Source of the DNA: Sipunculus nudus
Taxonomy: Eukaryota > Annelida > Sipuncula > Golfingiida > Sipunculidae
Reading direction: 5' to 3'
DNA length: 64,000 nucleotides
NCBI GenBank assembly: GCA_026874595.1
Contig: CM049306.1
Span: forward strand, 3,734,019-3,798,018
In this document: piece after piece, positions 46,730 through 58,379 of the stretch
Layout of the letters: each line of letters starts with the position of its first letter
How positions within the stretch are numbered: the stretch's first letter is position 1
Notes under the pieces: model-generated
The model's input: the letters and a program-made list of their open reading frames with translations, nothing else
The model's database searches: none
What the model was told of the DNA's origin: nothing
Position numbers and translations under genes: made by a program

Positions 46730-49590
46730 ATCTACAGAATGAACAAAGTTAACTTCAACTACTCTTTGAAAAACATTCCAATCCCTAGGAATCAGCTAAA
46801 ATCAGTGACCATAATGTAACCTTTTGCACACGAAAAATTGCTAGGGGTATTATAAACAAACACAATGTAACCAAAATAAGGTCTAGGAGAAACTATAATG
46901 ATACACGTTTCAATGATGAACTGAAACAGGTAAATTGGTCAGCTGTATATAAATGTGAAAATATAAATTTAGCCTGGAGAAGATTTAGTGACTTGTTTCT
47001 TAAGGTTGTAGACCGTGTTGCTCCAGTTAAAACTGTTAGACTTAAGAATTGGTACGGAACCATGGTTCTCTAGCTACATCTTAAACATGATTAGTGAGAG
47101 AGATAGAGCTTGGTTTAAATTCAGGAAAACTAAAGACAGCAGTATTTTTAGTGAGTATAAGAAACTTAGAAACAAAACGCAAAGAGAAATATGTAAAGCC
47201 AAGAGAAATTTTGTTAGAAATGAATTAAGTGATAACCAAAATGAACCAAAAAGACTATGGAACACACTGAGAAACATGGGCATCCCCACTAAAACAAAGA
47301 AAGGAAATATTAATATAGGGCTGAAAAATAATGATGAAGAGGTATGTTTTGAACCAAAATTTGTTGCAAACAGATTTAATGAATTTTTCTGCAATATTGC
47401 AAGCAAACTTGTAGATAAACTTACTTTCAGGCCATATGATAAGAAAAAGGTTTTTGAGTTTTATAAGAAACAAAATGTAATTGCAAGTGGATTCAAATTT
47501 TCTGTGGTCAATGAGGAAACTATTGTAAAATTATTAAGAGGGTTAAATGTTGCAAAATCTACTGGAAGTGATTTAATTTCAGCAAAATTTCTTAAAGATG
47601 GTGCATACTCGATAGCAGCACCTATTACTTTTATAATACATCTATCCCTACAAACGTCAACAGTTCCCACTGATTTCAAAATAGCCAGAGTAGTCCCACT
47701 CTTTAAAAAGGTGACAGAAATTATGAAGGAAATTACAGACCTGTCTCAATCTTACCAGTCATATCCAAAATTTTAGAAAGGGTAGCATATGATCAATTGT
47801 ATTCTTATCTTGGAACCAAAAATTTGTTCTATCAGTATCAATCAGGATTTAGGCCTGGTTTTTTCACTAACACTGCTCCAACACATCTTACAGATAAAAT
47901 AAGATTTAATATGGATAGTGGAATTTACACTGGCATGGTACTTATAGATCTGCAGAAGGCTTTTGATACTGTAGATCACAATATTTTAACTACCAAATTA
48001 CAGGCATTTGGATTGAATACTTCAGCTGTTTCATGGTTCGAGTCTTATCTAAATGACAGAAGACAATTTGTGGAAATCAATAATGTACGGTCTAATTATG
48101 GGAATATTACATGTGGGGTACCACAAGGTTCCATTTTAGGACCTTTGTTATTTACCATATATGTAAATGATATGAAATGTTCAGTAGGATGTAATTTAGT
48201 CTTATATGCAGACGATTCTGCTTTAATAGTAAGTGGGAGAGATCCTAAGGAGATAGAATGTAAACTTTCACTTGAATTAGAGTCATTGTGTGTATGGTTG
48301 GAGGAAAATAGGCTTTCCATTCATCTGGGTAAAACTGAAAGTATTTTATTTGCATCCAGCCGAAGATTAAGAAAAAGAAACATGTTATCTCTTAAATGTA
48401 ACTCTGTGGACATTATCTCTAAAGAACATGTTAAATATCTAGGGGTAGTACTAGATCAGACCCTCTGGAAACATCATGGGCAATACAGTCATAAGTAAAA
48501 TAAATACTAGAATAAAATTTCTGTACAGGAAACATGCAAATTTGAATTTCAGGGAAAGAAAATTGTTATGCTCTTCACTACTACAGGGAATTTTTGATTA
48601 TGCTTGTAACACTTGGTACCGGGGACTTCATAAAAAACTGAAGACTAGGCTTCAGACTGCTCAAAATAAAATGGTACGTTTTGTCAGAAATTATTCAAAT
48701 AGACAAAGCCTAAGAGTAAGTGACTTTAAAAAGCTGAAATGGTTGGATGTTTCACATAGGGTTGAATATTTAACACTGGGTCTAATGTATAATACTCATG
48801 TTCATCATGCTCCGGCATACCTTAGTGATATGGAACCTGTTAGACATTGTTATAACACACGAAGAAGTAATCAAGCTTATGTTGTACCTCAAGTCAAAAC
48901 TCAGGGTAAATATAGTTTTAAATTAATGGAATAAAATTATGAAATGAATTGCCATCTAGTATTAAAACTTCAAACAGTAAGAGATTATTTATGAAAAACT
49001 GCAAAGACTACTTATTTAGGAAAATGAAGGAACTGGAAAATGGAATTTTTATTACATAATTATTAATCATGGTCACTTTTTATCCTTGAATCTCTTAGTC
49101 ACAGTATTTAATAGATGTAACTCACAGTTACATGAATGTCTTAGTCACTCTTAGTTTTTTTTTTTTTTTTTTTAGTTATGAACACTCAGTCGTTTTAAAC
49201 TATACATGTAACTATTATTATCACTGTAATTTTTAAAATACTGTAGTCAATAGTTTTACATATATGTAACTGACTGACATATGTACATGAATAAGTGTTT
49301 CCATGTTCGATAGTCTCAGTCAGAATTTTGAAATCAACTAATATGATAAATTATCTAAATTGTATGCATGGTCTGCCATCTTGTTAAATGTGTTTCAAGG
49401 TCCACTATGGAAATAAGTATACCTCACAAACGTAAGGTTACTTTTTAGTGCTCCTTTTTCATGGCTTTTAACACTTGCAGATTTTATGAATATAATTTTG
49501 ATAGATATATGTATATTTTATATTTATCCATTTTATTGTGATCTGTATGTGTTTGTTGTTGTGAATAAAATATATCTATCTATCTATCTA
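46730..49590 (+). mobile_element. CR1/Daphne-like LINE, 5'-truncated
   Basis: A non-LTR element begins in the last part of the endonuclease domain, runs through RT and its C-terminal domain, and has a 3' UTR ending in an ATCT simple repeat (49574-49590). It lies between the PLE terminal repeat and the PLE RT ORF. TGTCC flanks both sides (about 46720 and 49591), a possible short target duplication. The clade is judged by motif only. Confidence 0.8.
46795..49059 (+). pseudogene. LINE ORF2 (endonuclease end, RT, C-terminal)
   Basis: In order: the endonuclease end SDHNVTFCTRKI (46.80 kb), GTEPWFSSYIL, the fingers region, VLIDLQKAFDTVDHNIL (47.94 kb), CGVPQGSILGPLLFTIYVND (48.11 kb), the catalytic LYADDSALIV (48.20 kb), VKYLGVVLDQ (48.43 kb), FDYACNTWYRGLHKKLK (48.59 kb) and NELPSSIK before the stop at 49057-49059. 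Breaks include frame changes near 47050, 47711 and 48475 and a stop in place of Trp just before NELPS. The YADD motif is intact, but the protein is not producible as one chain. Confidence 0.85.
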
Positions 49591-51004
49591 TGTCCTTCAC
49601 CAAATCCCTGATAAGTAAAGTTGAAAGCCTACTTCGGAGAATGCGATGGAAGGCATTCCATTTCGAAAACCCTGGTCAAACTTCAGCTAAACAAAAATAT
49701 GGATTCAAAACCACATATTCACCCCCTCATAGCGAACACCTCAGGGCATTTGAAAGTGATATCTATGAAATGGTCCGGAACATTGAATTTCAGCACTCAC
49801 ACAATGCATTCCAGAGACAAATGGCCAATGACATCAAGACTATCAGACAATCTGACAATCTCCTAGTACAGGCAGATAAGACCACCAACCTGTACAGTAT
49901 GCCGAAAGAATACTACAATAAACTTCTCACAGAAAACATCACTAAGACATACAAAAAAGCAGACAAAAATATCTGTATAATATCAATACAGAAGCCAAAG
50001 AAATAGCCGGTTCCCTTAACCTAGCAGACCGCATCGAAGTCATGGCCGAGCGCAATGCTTACATTACTTTGAAAGACCACAAGGATAATTTTGAACAAAA
50101 CCCCAAGTGCAGATTGATAAATCCAGCAAAATCTGAAATAGGTATCATTAGCAAAAAGCACTTGGAAATAATTAATAGCCAACTGAGACTGAAAACCAAA
50201 CTCAACCAGTGGCAAAATACCGCACAGGTAATATCTTGGTTCAAGAAATTAAAGCTGAAACAAAAATCTAAGTTCATAAAGTTTGATATTGTTGACTTTT
50301 ACCCCTCAATCACAGAAGATCTTCTCATGAAAGCCCTCAAATTTGCCAAAACCATGGTCTCCATTCCAGAGGATGTTATCAAAACCACCCTGCACAGCAG
50401 GAAAAGCTTACTGTTTAGCAACGGTAACACCTGGGTGAAAAAAGATCATACTAGTTTTGACGTCACCATGGGCAGTTTTGATGGCGCTGAGGTATGCGAA
50501 ATTGTTGGTTTATACATCCTAGATATGTTGAAAAAGGAATTTGGTGAAAATGCTCTAGGCCTGTATCGTGATGACGGTTTAGGTTGTTTCCCCAACATGT
50601 CTGGACCCAAAGCAGACAGCACCCGTAAGAAAATGATCAAACTCTTTTCCAATGTTGGGTTAAAGATAACCATTGAAACTAACCTGACCTGCACAGATTT
50701 CTTAGACGTAACATTTGACCTCCAAAATGACATCTTCTACCCTTACAGAAAACCGAACAATGACCCGCTCTATATCCACGCACAATCGAATCACCTCCCA
50801 GCTATCATTAGGCAGATACCTATGATGATCAGCAAACGTGTATCTGACATCTCCTGCAATAAAGAGCTATTTATGAAAGCCAAACCCATGTATGACAAAA
50901 CTTTAGCGAAAAGCGGGTTCTCAGAAAGCTTAAAATATGTTGAACCCACAGTGAAAAGCAAAAGAAACAGGAAAAGGAAAATAATATGGTTTAATCCACC
51001 CTAA
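49591..51004 (+). pseudogene. Penelope-like element reverse transcriptase
   Basis: The N-terminal frame 49590-50006 (LRRMRWKAFHF, then VQADKTTNLYSM) continues after a one-base shift near 49975 into 50042-51004. That frame has ITLKDHKDNF, CRLINPAKSEIG, FIKFDIVDFYPSITEDLL (first catalytic Asp), SFDVTMGSFDGAEVCEIVGL and GLYRDDGLG (catalytic DD). It ends NRKRKIIWFNPP followed by a stop where the reading should continue. All RT catalytic residues are present. Loss of function comes from one frameshift and one nonsense codon, so decay is recent. Confidence 0.9.
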
Positions 51005-51500
51005 AGCCGTCATGTAAAAACCAACATTGGCAGACAATTCATGAAACTAGTTGAAAAACACTTCCCTCAACATCACAGGTACCACAGGTTATTCAGCAGG
51101 AACAATTTGAAAATTAGCTATAGCTGTCTACCCAACATGTCTAACCTGATTAGCAAACATAATATGAAGGTTTTAAATACCGACAATGCTGTGAATGTAC
51201 CTCAAAAACAATGTAACTGCCGTAAAAAAGACGAATGTCCTATGAATGGTCAATGTCAGCTGAAATGCATTGTCTATAAGGCAACAGTTAGAACAGACAA
51301 TGACGTGAAACACTACATAGGGTGTACTGAAGGTGATTTCAAGACAAGATACAATAACCACAAGCAATCCTTTCGGAACAGATCCCACGCTAAAAATACT
51401 GAACTGTCTAAACACATTTGGTCACTAAAAGACAACAATATCAATTACAAGCTCTCCTGGGAAATATCTGCCAAGGCAGCACCATTTGATCTATATACGC
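51005..51500 (+). pseudogene. PLE linker and GIY-YIG endonuclease, truncated
   Basis: After the nonsense codon the same frame continues with SRHVKTNIG, ISYSCLPNMSN, a Cys-rich knuckle CNCRKKDECPMNGQCQLKC, then VYKATVRTDND and HYIGCTEGDFKTRYNNHKQS. The latter is the GIY-YIG core, with Y..Y/YIG and the R and H residues. Similarity to the copy at 45651 stops after AKAAP at about 51490, where unrelated C-rich sequence starts, so the C-terminal Cys/His tail is missing. Confidence 0.85.
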
Positions 51501-53113
51501 CCCCCCCCCCCTATCGAATGTTAAATTGTTTCAAATTACAAAGCAGTTTCTACTGGTTTTTGCCTATGCATATAGGGTTAGGCCTACTTCCCCTCAGGAA
51601 TGACAGTCACTGACGTTTAGTAATGTGTCTATTCGATCAAATTATTAAGATTAATTAAAACTCAATGATGTTTGAGCAGAAAGGACATGTTTCATTCTTC
51701 TTTTTTAGATATGTTAACGATTTGAGTGAGACTAAGCAGGGCCTGCATGAGAAATATTTCGAGGCGGTACAAAAGGTTTCCAGCACTCTCCTTTTTCTTC
51801 GTTATAAAAACCTTTCAGTTTTACGGGTGTAATTAACTCTTTATTCGATTTAAATCGAAGGCTATACTTATTGAAGCAGTACACTAAAGAAATGACTGTG
51901 AGAGAGGGATGCATTGTTTTCTCCATTTAATGCTACGTATATCATCACATATACTTTATCCACCATGCTAAACTAAAATAAAAATCATATTGAGGTCTTA
52001 GCAGGCATCCCTATAACCTAAGGCTCAAAGCAAGCAACTTGCTGTACAAGAATTTACCCATACTAAAGTATGTGCTTCTCATGCTTTATATAATATCAAC
52101 AACAATCTGTCACAATAACAAAAACCCAATTGAAGCTTGGAAGAATAAAAAAATAACTACATAAAGCTTAAATGTTTACATGGATATTAATATTTCCACT
52201 CTGTAATTGTGCATTAAGTGCATTAGGCATTAAGGATCATTTAAGTTTATTATTAGTGCATTAAGGTTCATTTAAGTTTATTATTGGAAGCAAAGTTTAG
52301 TATTATTGTAAGGTTTTGTAATCTTCAGGTATGTTTACTTTGTGACTTAAAAGCTTAAATGTGTCGTTTCAGTTTTACGAATTTGCACAGTGTGTGTGAT
52401 CACAAACACGAGTCTAAAAGAGTGGTTCCACTAATGACAACGTGACACAAGGTCACATTCAAGATGTTTGTGGAATAAATACCATTAACCGTATACGGAA
52501 CTCTCAAGTTATTTTTTGTGGATGTTGCCGGGAGCCCCAAGCCTGTTCTTGTGCCCTTCGAAACTCCTGGGTTCCGAGTCCCTTCCGATCACTGCCGATT
52601 AAAACTCCATATATTTGCTAACACCAAAGAGAGAAAAAAAGTTCCGCACTAACAAGCATATAGACGGGCTCCTGTTGACAGCATTATAAACACAAGTTAA
52701 CGTAAAAAGCCAAAGAGATTTTCAAAATTTCAAGTATTTTCTGGTGTCACATAGAAAACTCCGGGCGGGCTTGGGCCCGTTTGGTCACTTACTATTAGAA
52801 ATTATATATATACAATTCGTACAACCTGTGTCTTTAACTGATATTTAATGTCTAACTGTTCAACCGGTGATGATGATTACACTGTAATTCCTTAGTATTG
52901 AACGATACCATATCTCAAGCATATTTATCTTAACACCATATTCCATATAGTTCTTATACCCGAACATATCCATGTCAAAGGCAAGAATTTTTTCGAGTTT
53001 TGCCTTAAGTTTCCATAGGCACATTATTGAAAGCGTTGAGTTTGAGCGATTTTCTTCGAGATTTCATGATTATTAGATATTTCTCCAGACCCCCGGCACT
53101 TGCCAGCTGCTCA
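51501..53113. other. No recognisable gene
   Basis: AT-rich, non-coding by inspection. A local direct duplication at about 52205-52290 repeats GTGCATTAAGG.TCATTTAAG and TTTATTATT. Part could be the 3' flank of the sulfotransferase-like gene, but no AATAAA in suitable position was evident. Confidence 0.4.
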
Positions 53114-53962
53114 TTAATCACCCCCCTGGCAGAAGCTCCCCCGAATTTTCGGTGAAAATAAATTGTTAAGAACGTCCGAAGGGAGTGCAGGCATTTGAGC
53201 TGAAGGATCGACTACGCCACCAGTTTTCCATGTCCGCCAGTTTTTCTCCATTATAATTTCTGGCGTGGAACAAGAGTTGTCGTTTTGGTCGAATTTTCCA
53301 TGAAATCGACAAATTGATTCAAACATCCACTTACTGTTCACGGTGTCATTTAATACTGGTGTAATATTTGTTTTTGTCGAAAGATATGCTAAATCAGTTT
53401 TAGCAGATTCCAGCTTGACAATGATATCAAAATTGATGCCACAAACGTTACATAGGTTATAGTATGGTAGGAAATGGACATCCAATAGTTCATCACTTTC
53501 CAATTGATCGATATAAAACTGAACAAATTCTGCAAAGGTCAAATTTTGACCACATCTTAGAGAAAGAGGGTCTGCTCCTTGTCGATATCTTTGAATTATT
53601 TTCTTACCGTTTTCCACATATCTAAAACCTGGTCTTACATATTTGTCAGTGTACGCTGACCACAGCCTGTCGTACTGACAGCGGACTGATGTAACTTTAA
53701 GATACTGCTTTAGGATTGACTCTCTTTCCTCATTTGGGTACTTCCAGTATAGTTTACCTGTATCATTCATACATGTTTGTCTCCAGAAGTTTGACCCAGC
53801 CTTTGGAATGAAGCAGAAAAACAGTTTCTTTCTTTCATCAAAAAAAGATGTCCAGTTTCGTGCTGGAAGTTTTATAGTGTAGTAGTTGTTTATTGCTTTG
53901 CATACATTTTGTACCCTGCTGAGTCGCTCTCTGTGTAGCTCATAGATAGCGTAAGGAAACCC
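53114..53962 (-). CDS. Carbohydrate sulfotransferase-like, last exon
   Basis: The minus strand has an acceptor TTTTAATAG ending at 53963, then GFPYAIYELHRERLSRVQ in frame to a stop at 53114 (about 282 codons). LFFCFIPKAGSNFWRQT matches the 5'-phosphosulfate (PAPS) loop of the Sulfotransfer_2 family (CHST8-14/HNK-1 type). VRCQYDRLWSAYTDKY matches the 3'-phosphate site. LTFAEFVQFYIDQ and HFLPYYNLCNVCGINFDIIV are the expected later blocks. The family acts in the Golgi, moving sulfate from PAPS to glycans. The usual VRHPxxRL is VRCQYDRL, and the C-terminus is diverged. It is probably a member of an expanded mollusc family and could be a recent pseudogene. Confidence 0.8.
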   Translation of the reverse strand, partial: GFPYAIYELHRERLSRVQNVCKAINNYYTIKLPARNWTSFFDERKKLFFCFIPKAGSNFWRQTCMNDTGKLYWKYPNEERESILKQYLKVTSVRCQYDRLWSAYTDKYVRPGFRYVENGKKIIQRYRQGADPLSLRCGQNLTFAEFVQFYIDQLESDELLDVHFLPYYNLCNVCGINFDIIVKLESAKTDLAYLSTKTNITPVLNDTVNSKWMFESICRFHGKFDQNDNSCSTPEIIMEKNWRTWKTGGVVDPSAQMPALPSDVLNNLFSPKIRGSFCQGGD

Positions 53963-54356
53963 CTATTAAAACAAAGAATATTAAAAAATCTATATAGGAA
54001 TGGAAATATAAATTCTTGATTATCTACTTTTCAAAATTCAAAACAGTCATTTAAAAAACTATAAGAAATCGACTATACATTAGAAATAAACCTTGTTTTA
54101 AATTCTCATTAAAATCGTTGTGCTTCAGCATTACTCCAGAGCTTTTTGTTTCCGATGAGCTATTTGTGTATACACTTTAACTAATACCCCAATATCATAC
54201 AGTAATCAATTAAATCAATAAATATGGAAACAACCTATTAAACCAATTGTACGGTTAAATTTGTTTCTTGTTCGTAGCTTAAAAATACAAACTTTTTCTT
54301 CATAGTTCAAGGAGCAATTTATTTAAATGAAACAATCAATTATTATTTTTCATACC

Positions 54357-54574
54357 TCAGACCTTGAATTTTTCATCTGGCCCACAGTTGTATCTTTCAT
54401 TATGGATATCTCTGGTAGGGATACCATACAAGAGCTAGACAAATTGGCATGAGCAATGTTTTTAGACAGAACCTCAGACTGAGCGGCCTGGAGACAGTTT
54501 TTTTTAATATAATCTGAAACATATTCAAACCATGACATGAATCTTACATAATATTCACATCTATATCTAAACAT
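54357..54574 (-). CDS. Candidate upstream exon of the sulfotransferase-like gene
   Basis: The minus frame from 54574 ends QMKNSRSE followed by a GTATGA donor (54355). It joins in phase 0 with the exon starting at 53962. A stop lies directly before the first Met, so either translation starts here or an acceptor such as ATGTTTCAG inside the frame marks the true exon start. The usual N-terminal signal anchor is not in this segment, so at least one further exon is expected upstream, beyond the repeats. Confidence 0.45.
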
Positions 54575-54769
54575 TTACTCAGTACAATTTTCAGTGGTTA
54601 CGTCCGTAAAAGAAGTTGTTTGTTTATTCCTATTTTTTTGTCCTTCAAACATCAACCAGGACATGCAAGTTGTCAGGTTTACACAAGCTACACTTGCAGC
54701 AAGGTTTACACAAGCTATACTTATTCAGAGCATTAGACGCATTTATAATTTCAAGTGTACAAAACTGAG

Positions 54770-56265
54770 TCATCTGAGCTATTGCGATCACTCTTTGTCC
54801 CTCGTCCGTCCGGCCATCCAGCCGTTGTACGTTAACAGGGTACAAATCGTAACCACTGGACCTGGAATCATCTTACATCCAGAGAGGTCCATGAAAAACC
54901 TCTTTTGGAAACCTGGAATTAGGTCTCTGTTACCAATATTCTTCAAGCTATGGGGCTACGAAGTCTCCCCCATGAAAATGAAAAATTTGATACAAAAGCT
55001 CAAGTATCTCAACAACTTGTGCATTGATTGCCATGATATTTTGCATGCCTATGCATCATGGAGTGATTCATCATTTCCTGCAGATTGGCGACGCAACCTG
55101 GACTTTTTTTTATTTTTTTTTACGCATTTTTATCTTATTGCATTGATCACAATGATTCTTTGCATGGATATTGATCATGGAATGTTTCATCAGTTTCTGC
55201 AGGCTGGTGGCGCCACGTGTAATTTTTTTCTATTTTTGAGATCTTAAAAGATGCGGTCAACTGTTAATAGGGTTCAAATCGTGACCACTGGACCTGGAAT
55301 TTTCTTACTTTACATCCAGAGAGGTCCATGAAAAGTCTCCATGGAAACATGAAATTAGGTCTCTGTTGCCCATTTTCTTCAAGCTATGGGGTTCCGAAGT
55401 ACCACCAGAATAATGAAAAATTTGATACAAAAGCTCTATTATCTTAACAACTTGTGCATCGATTGCCATGATTTTTTGCATGCCTATGCATCATGGAGTG
55501 ATTCATCAGTTCCTGCAGATTGGTGACGGCACCTGGACTTTGTTTTAAATTTTTTTACGCATTTTTATCTTTATTTTTGAGACCTTCAAAGATGTGTCCA
55601 TCTGTTAACAGGGCACAAACCATAACCATTTGACCTGAAATCTTCTTTCTTGACAACCTGGGAGGTCCATAAAAATATCCATGGAAACCTGAAATCAGGT
55701 CTCTGTTATTCATATCCTCCGAGATATGGGGCTTAGAAGTACCTCCCAGAATAACTTAAAATTTAAAACAAAAGCTCCAGTACCTGAATAACTAATACAT
55801 TGATCACCCTGATTATTTGCATGCATATTCCTCATGGAGTGTAACATCAATTTTTGCAGACTGGTGGCGCCACCTGGCAGTTTTAACACATTTTTTTCTC
55901 TATTTTTTAGATCTTCAAAGATGAGGTCGTCCGTTAACAAGGGACAAATTGTTACCATTGGTCCTAGAATCTTCTAACTTGACATCCAGGGAGGTCTGTG
56001 AAAAGTCTCTTGGAAACTTGAAATTAGGTCTCTGTTACCCATATTTCCTAAGCTGTGGGGATTATTAGCACCCCTCAGAATAATAAAAAAATTGATACCA
56101 AAATAGGGCACAAATCATAACCATTGAGCCAAACATCTTCTTACTTGATATCCTGAGAGTTCCCCAAAAGTTCTTCTCAGAAACCTGAAATTCGGTCACT
56201 GTGACCTATATTCTCAGGGTTTAATGTATGAATGAGCACCCAATAAATAATGCAAAATACACACA
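54770..56265 (+). repeat. Diverged dispersed repeats, TTAACAGGG.ACAAATCGTAACCA type
   Basis: About five degraded copies start near 54830, 55261, 55599, 55932 and 56100, each with ACATCCAG.GAGGTC, GGAAACCTG.AATTAGGTCTC and ATACAAAAGCTC. GGTGGCGCCACC lies at 55863-55874 and a related palindrome at 55204. The spacing is irregular, so this is repeated insertion or decay, not a clean tandem array. Confidence 0.7.
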
Positions 56266-56821
56266 AATTGCCGGATTCCTCAGGAAAATCTGGTTTGATT
56301 GTCATTAAATTTGTTGTGCTTATGGGTCTTGATGAACTTAAGCTCATATACATGAACAATGATGCCACCTACATTATCTCAATTAGTTGCCTACGCAAGG
56401 ACATATTGTAAACATGTCAGTCGGCGGAGCGTCATGACCCAAGGGTCACTTGTTGAATTCATTAATTGCCCGACACTAAACCCCTTTGTTTTATTCTGCC
56501 CGTTGTCGACCTTGGAGTAGACTTGTAAAGTGACCAATGAATGAAAATCATCCCTCATGTCAGATAAAAATGCCCATACAATAAAACAATGAGCAACCTA
56601 TGTACACTATGCCTATGTCAGGAGAGATGATGAATTGAAAGCTATCATCTAAGTAATCTATTTATTCACTTACTTATTCATATACCAATCAAGAAATAGA
56701 TAAACTGTTTTCCATCGATGCATTATACTACTGGTTGTTTATATGTTCACTTATTTATTATTATTAATATAATTGGTATTATAATTGTTAGATTTGACCT
56801 CTAAATGAAATGAAATATGTG
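56266..56821. other. No recognisable gene
   Basis: AT-rich spacer between the repeat block and the Ngaro element. Nothing identifiable. Confidence 0.4.
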
Positions 56822-57026
56822 TGGTACAATTGATCTTTATTAATTGGCGTTTAATTTGCGAAAACAAGGAGCGCTGTCACGTGACTGATTACGTGTATTC
56901 GCATACGTGTCAGGTGATATAGGCCGGGAATTGGTGGGTTTTAAATTTGTTGGCCAGCTGCAGCAAGGCGGACACTTCAAGAAATTATTGCTAGCAGAAG
57001 TGTCAGAGAAAGTGTCATTGAAGTAT

Positions 57027-58297
57027 GGGAACTGAAGATACCGAAGGGCCCCAGGTCCCCTCAGCTGCTGAAAGGGTGAAGGAGTGGGGCCAAATAAACA
57101 AGCTAGATAATATGCTACAATAGACTGTCTCGCAAAGCAAGGATTTACCTCTATGGAGGCTTTGGCGCTCTTGGGGGCGGAGGGACCTTCCCTGTAAAAT
57201 GCCGCGGGGCCAGCAGAAATTAGTACTTCAAGCTGTTACCAAGCTCAAGCCCGAGTCGAACCCAGTGGTCACGTCTCAAACACAAACTTTGACGCAAGCG
57301 GCCCGTCTTGTGGTGGTGCCAAACGAAGAAATCATGTTGACAGCACCGCAAGCGGCCCCATTGTATACCCCGTATTCTCCGGCCGTAAAATTACCCGGGC
57401 AAAGAAGTCAAGACCACGAACAAGTGCCTGAAACAACTGACCTTACACGACAGAAATGCTACAATTATATAAACGGCAACAAGGACCAAGCTCTCGTCAG
57501 GGCCCCATGGACACCGTGCCTCAGACAGGTTCTCAAGTATGCAGCTTGCAGAATATCGCCCAACAAGACCACGACAGTGACCTGGAAAAACGTGTGCAAG
57601 ACCAGCTTATGACAACCTTGAGCCAGCTGGGTCTCCTGAAGGACACACAAACCGACCAAGGCCGAAGTCATTCGAACGTTGTGGGTAATGTGACCTGGGA
57701 GGACCCTCAAATACATCTCACTGCTCTCGCACCAGGTACTTCCCCTTACCTTGACATAGTTAATTTTGTTGACCTTGCTGGAGGTACTCAAGAAACTGTT
57801 ATTGGGCAGGCACAAAATTCTGGCAGCCCAGAAATTTTTCTTAGGACAGGGCCAAGAAAACCCCGCTTGGAAGATTTATCTTTCCCCCAGTGGACATCAG
57901 CAAACCTAGCTATTATGAGGGTTTTGCTTGCAAAAGGTCAGCTGGTCGGACAACAAGAAAATTTAGATTATTTGGCACATACTACCCATGTTAGTAAATT
58001 TATGAAAAACTATGATAAGATGTCTGTTTTCTTATGGGACAGAGAATACCGAAGAATGCAGGCTGTCCATAAATTTAGATGGGGCACAGATGTGGGTCAT
58101 CTTCAAGGCTTCCTCCAGTACGTCAGCAAGGCTATGTTAGGGTGAAGGTGCCTACCACAGCTGATGGTGCTGAAATTTGCAAATCTTTTACCTCTCGGGG
58201 TGGGTGCCGATTCCCCAACTGTAACTATACACATGTTTGTGTTAAGCCTGACTGTGGCCAGCCACACCCAGTGTGGAGACATGATAATAAGGAATAG
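57027..58297 (+). pseudogene. Ngaro gag-like protein with CCCH zinc motif
   Basis: ATG 57027 (MGTEDTEGPQVPSAAERVKE) lies just after A1. Pieces in alternate frames then read GFTSMEALALLG (57.14 kb) and PRGQQKLVLQAV (57.20 kb), a SAM-like module. A central block with PRKPRLEDLSFPQWTSAN and HKFRWGTDVGHLQ (57.85-58.11 kb) follows. The C-terminal knuckle is CKSFTSRGGCRFPNCNYTHV with CGQPHPVWRH (58.18-58.28 kb). Frame changes fall near 57120, 57190, about 57450 and about 58120. The product would package the element RNA. Confidence 0.8.
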
Positions 58298-58379
58298 GTT
58301 TGTCAGGCTCAGGCTTCTCGGTGAAGCAGTCTTAATTATGAAGCCTGGGCTGTAATGTTGGATAATGACTTTGATAAAT

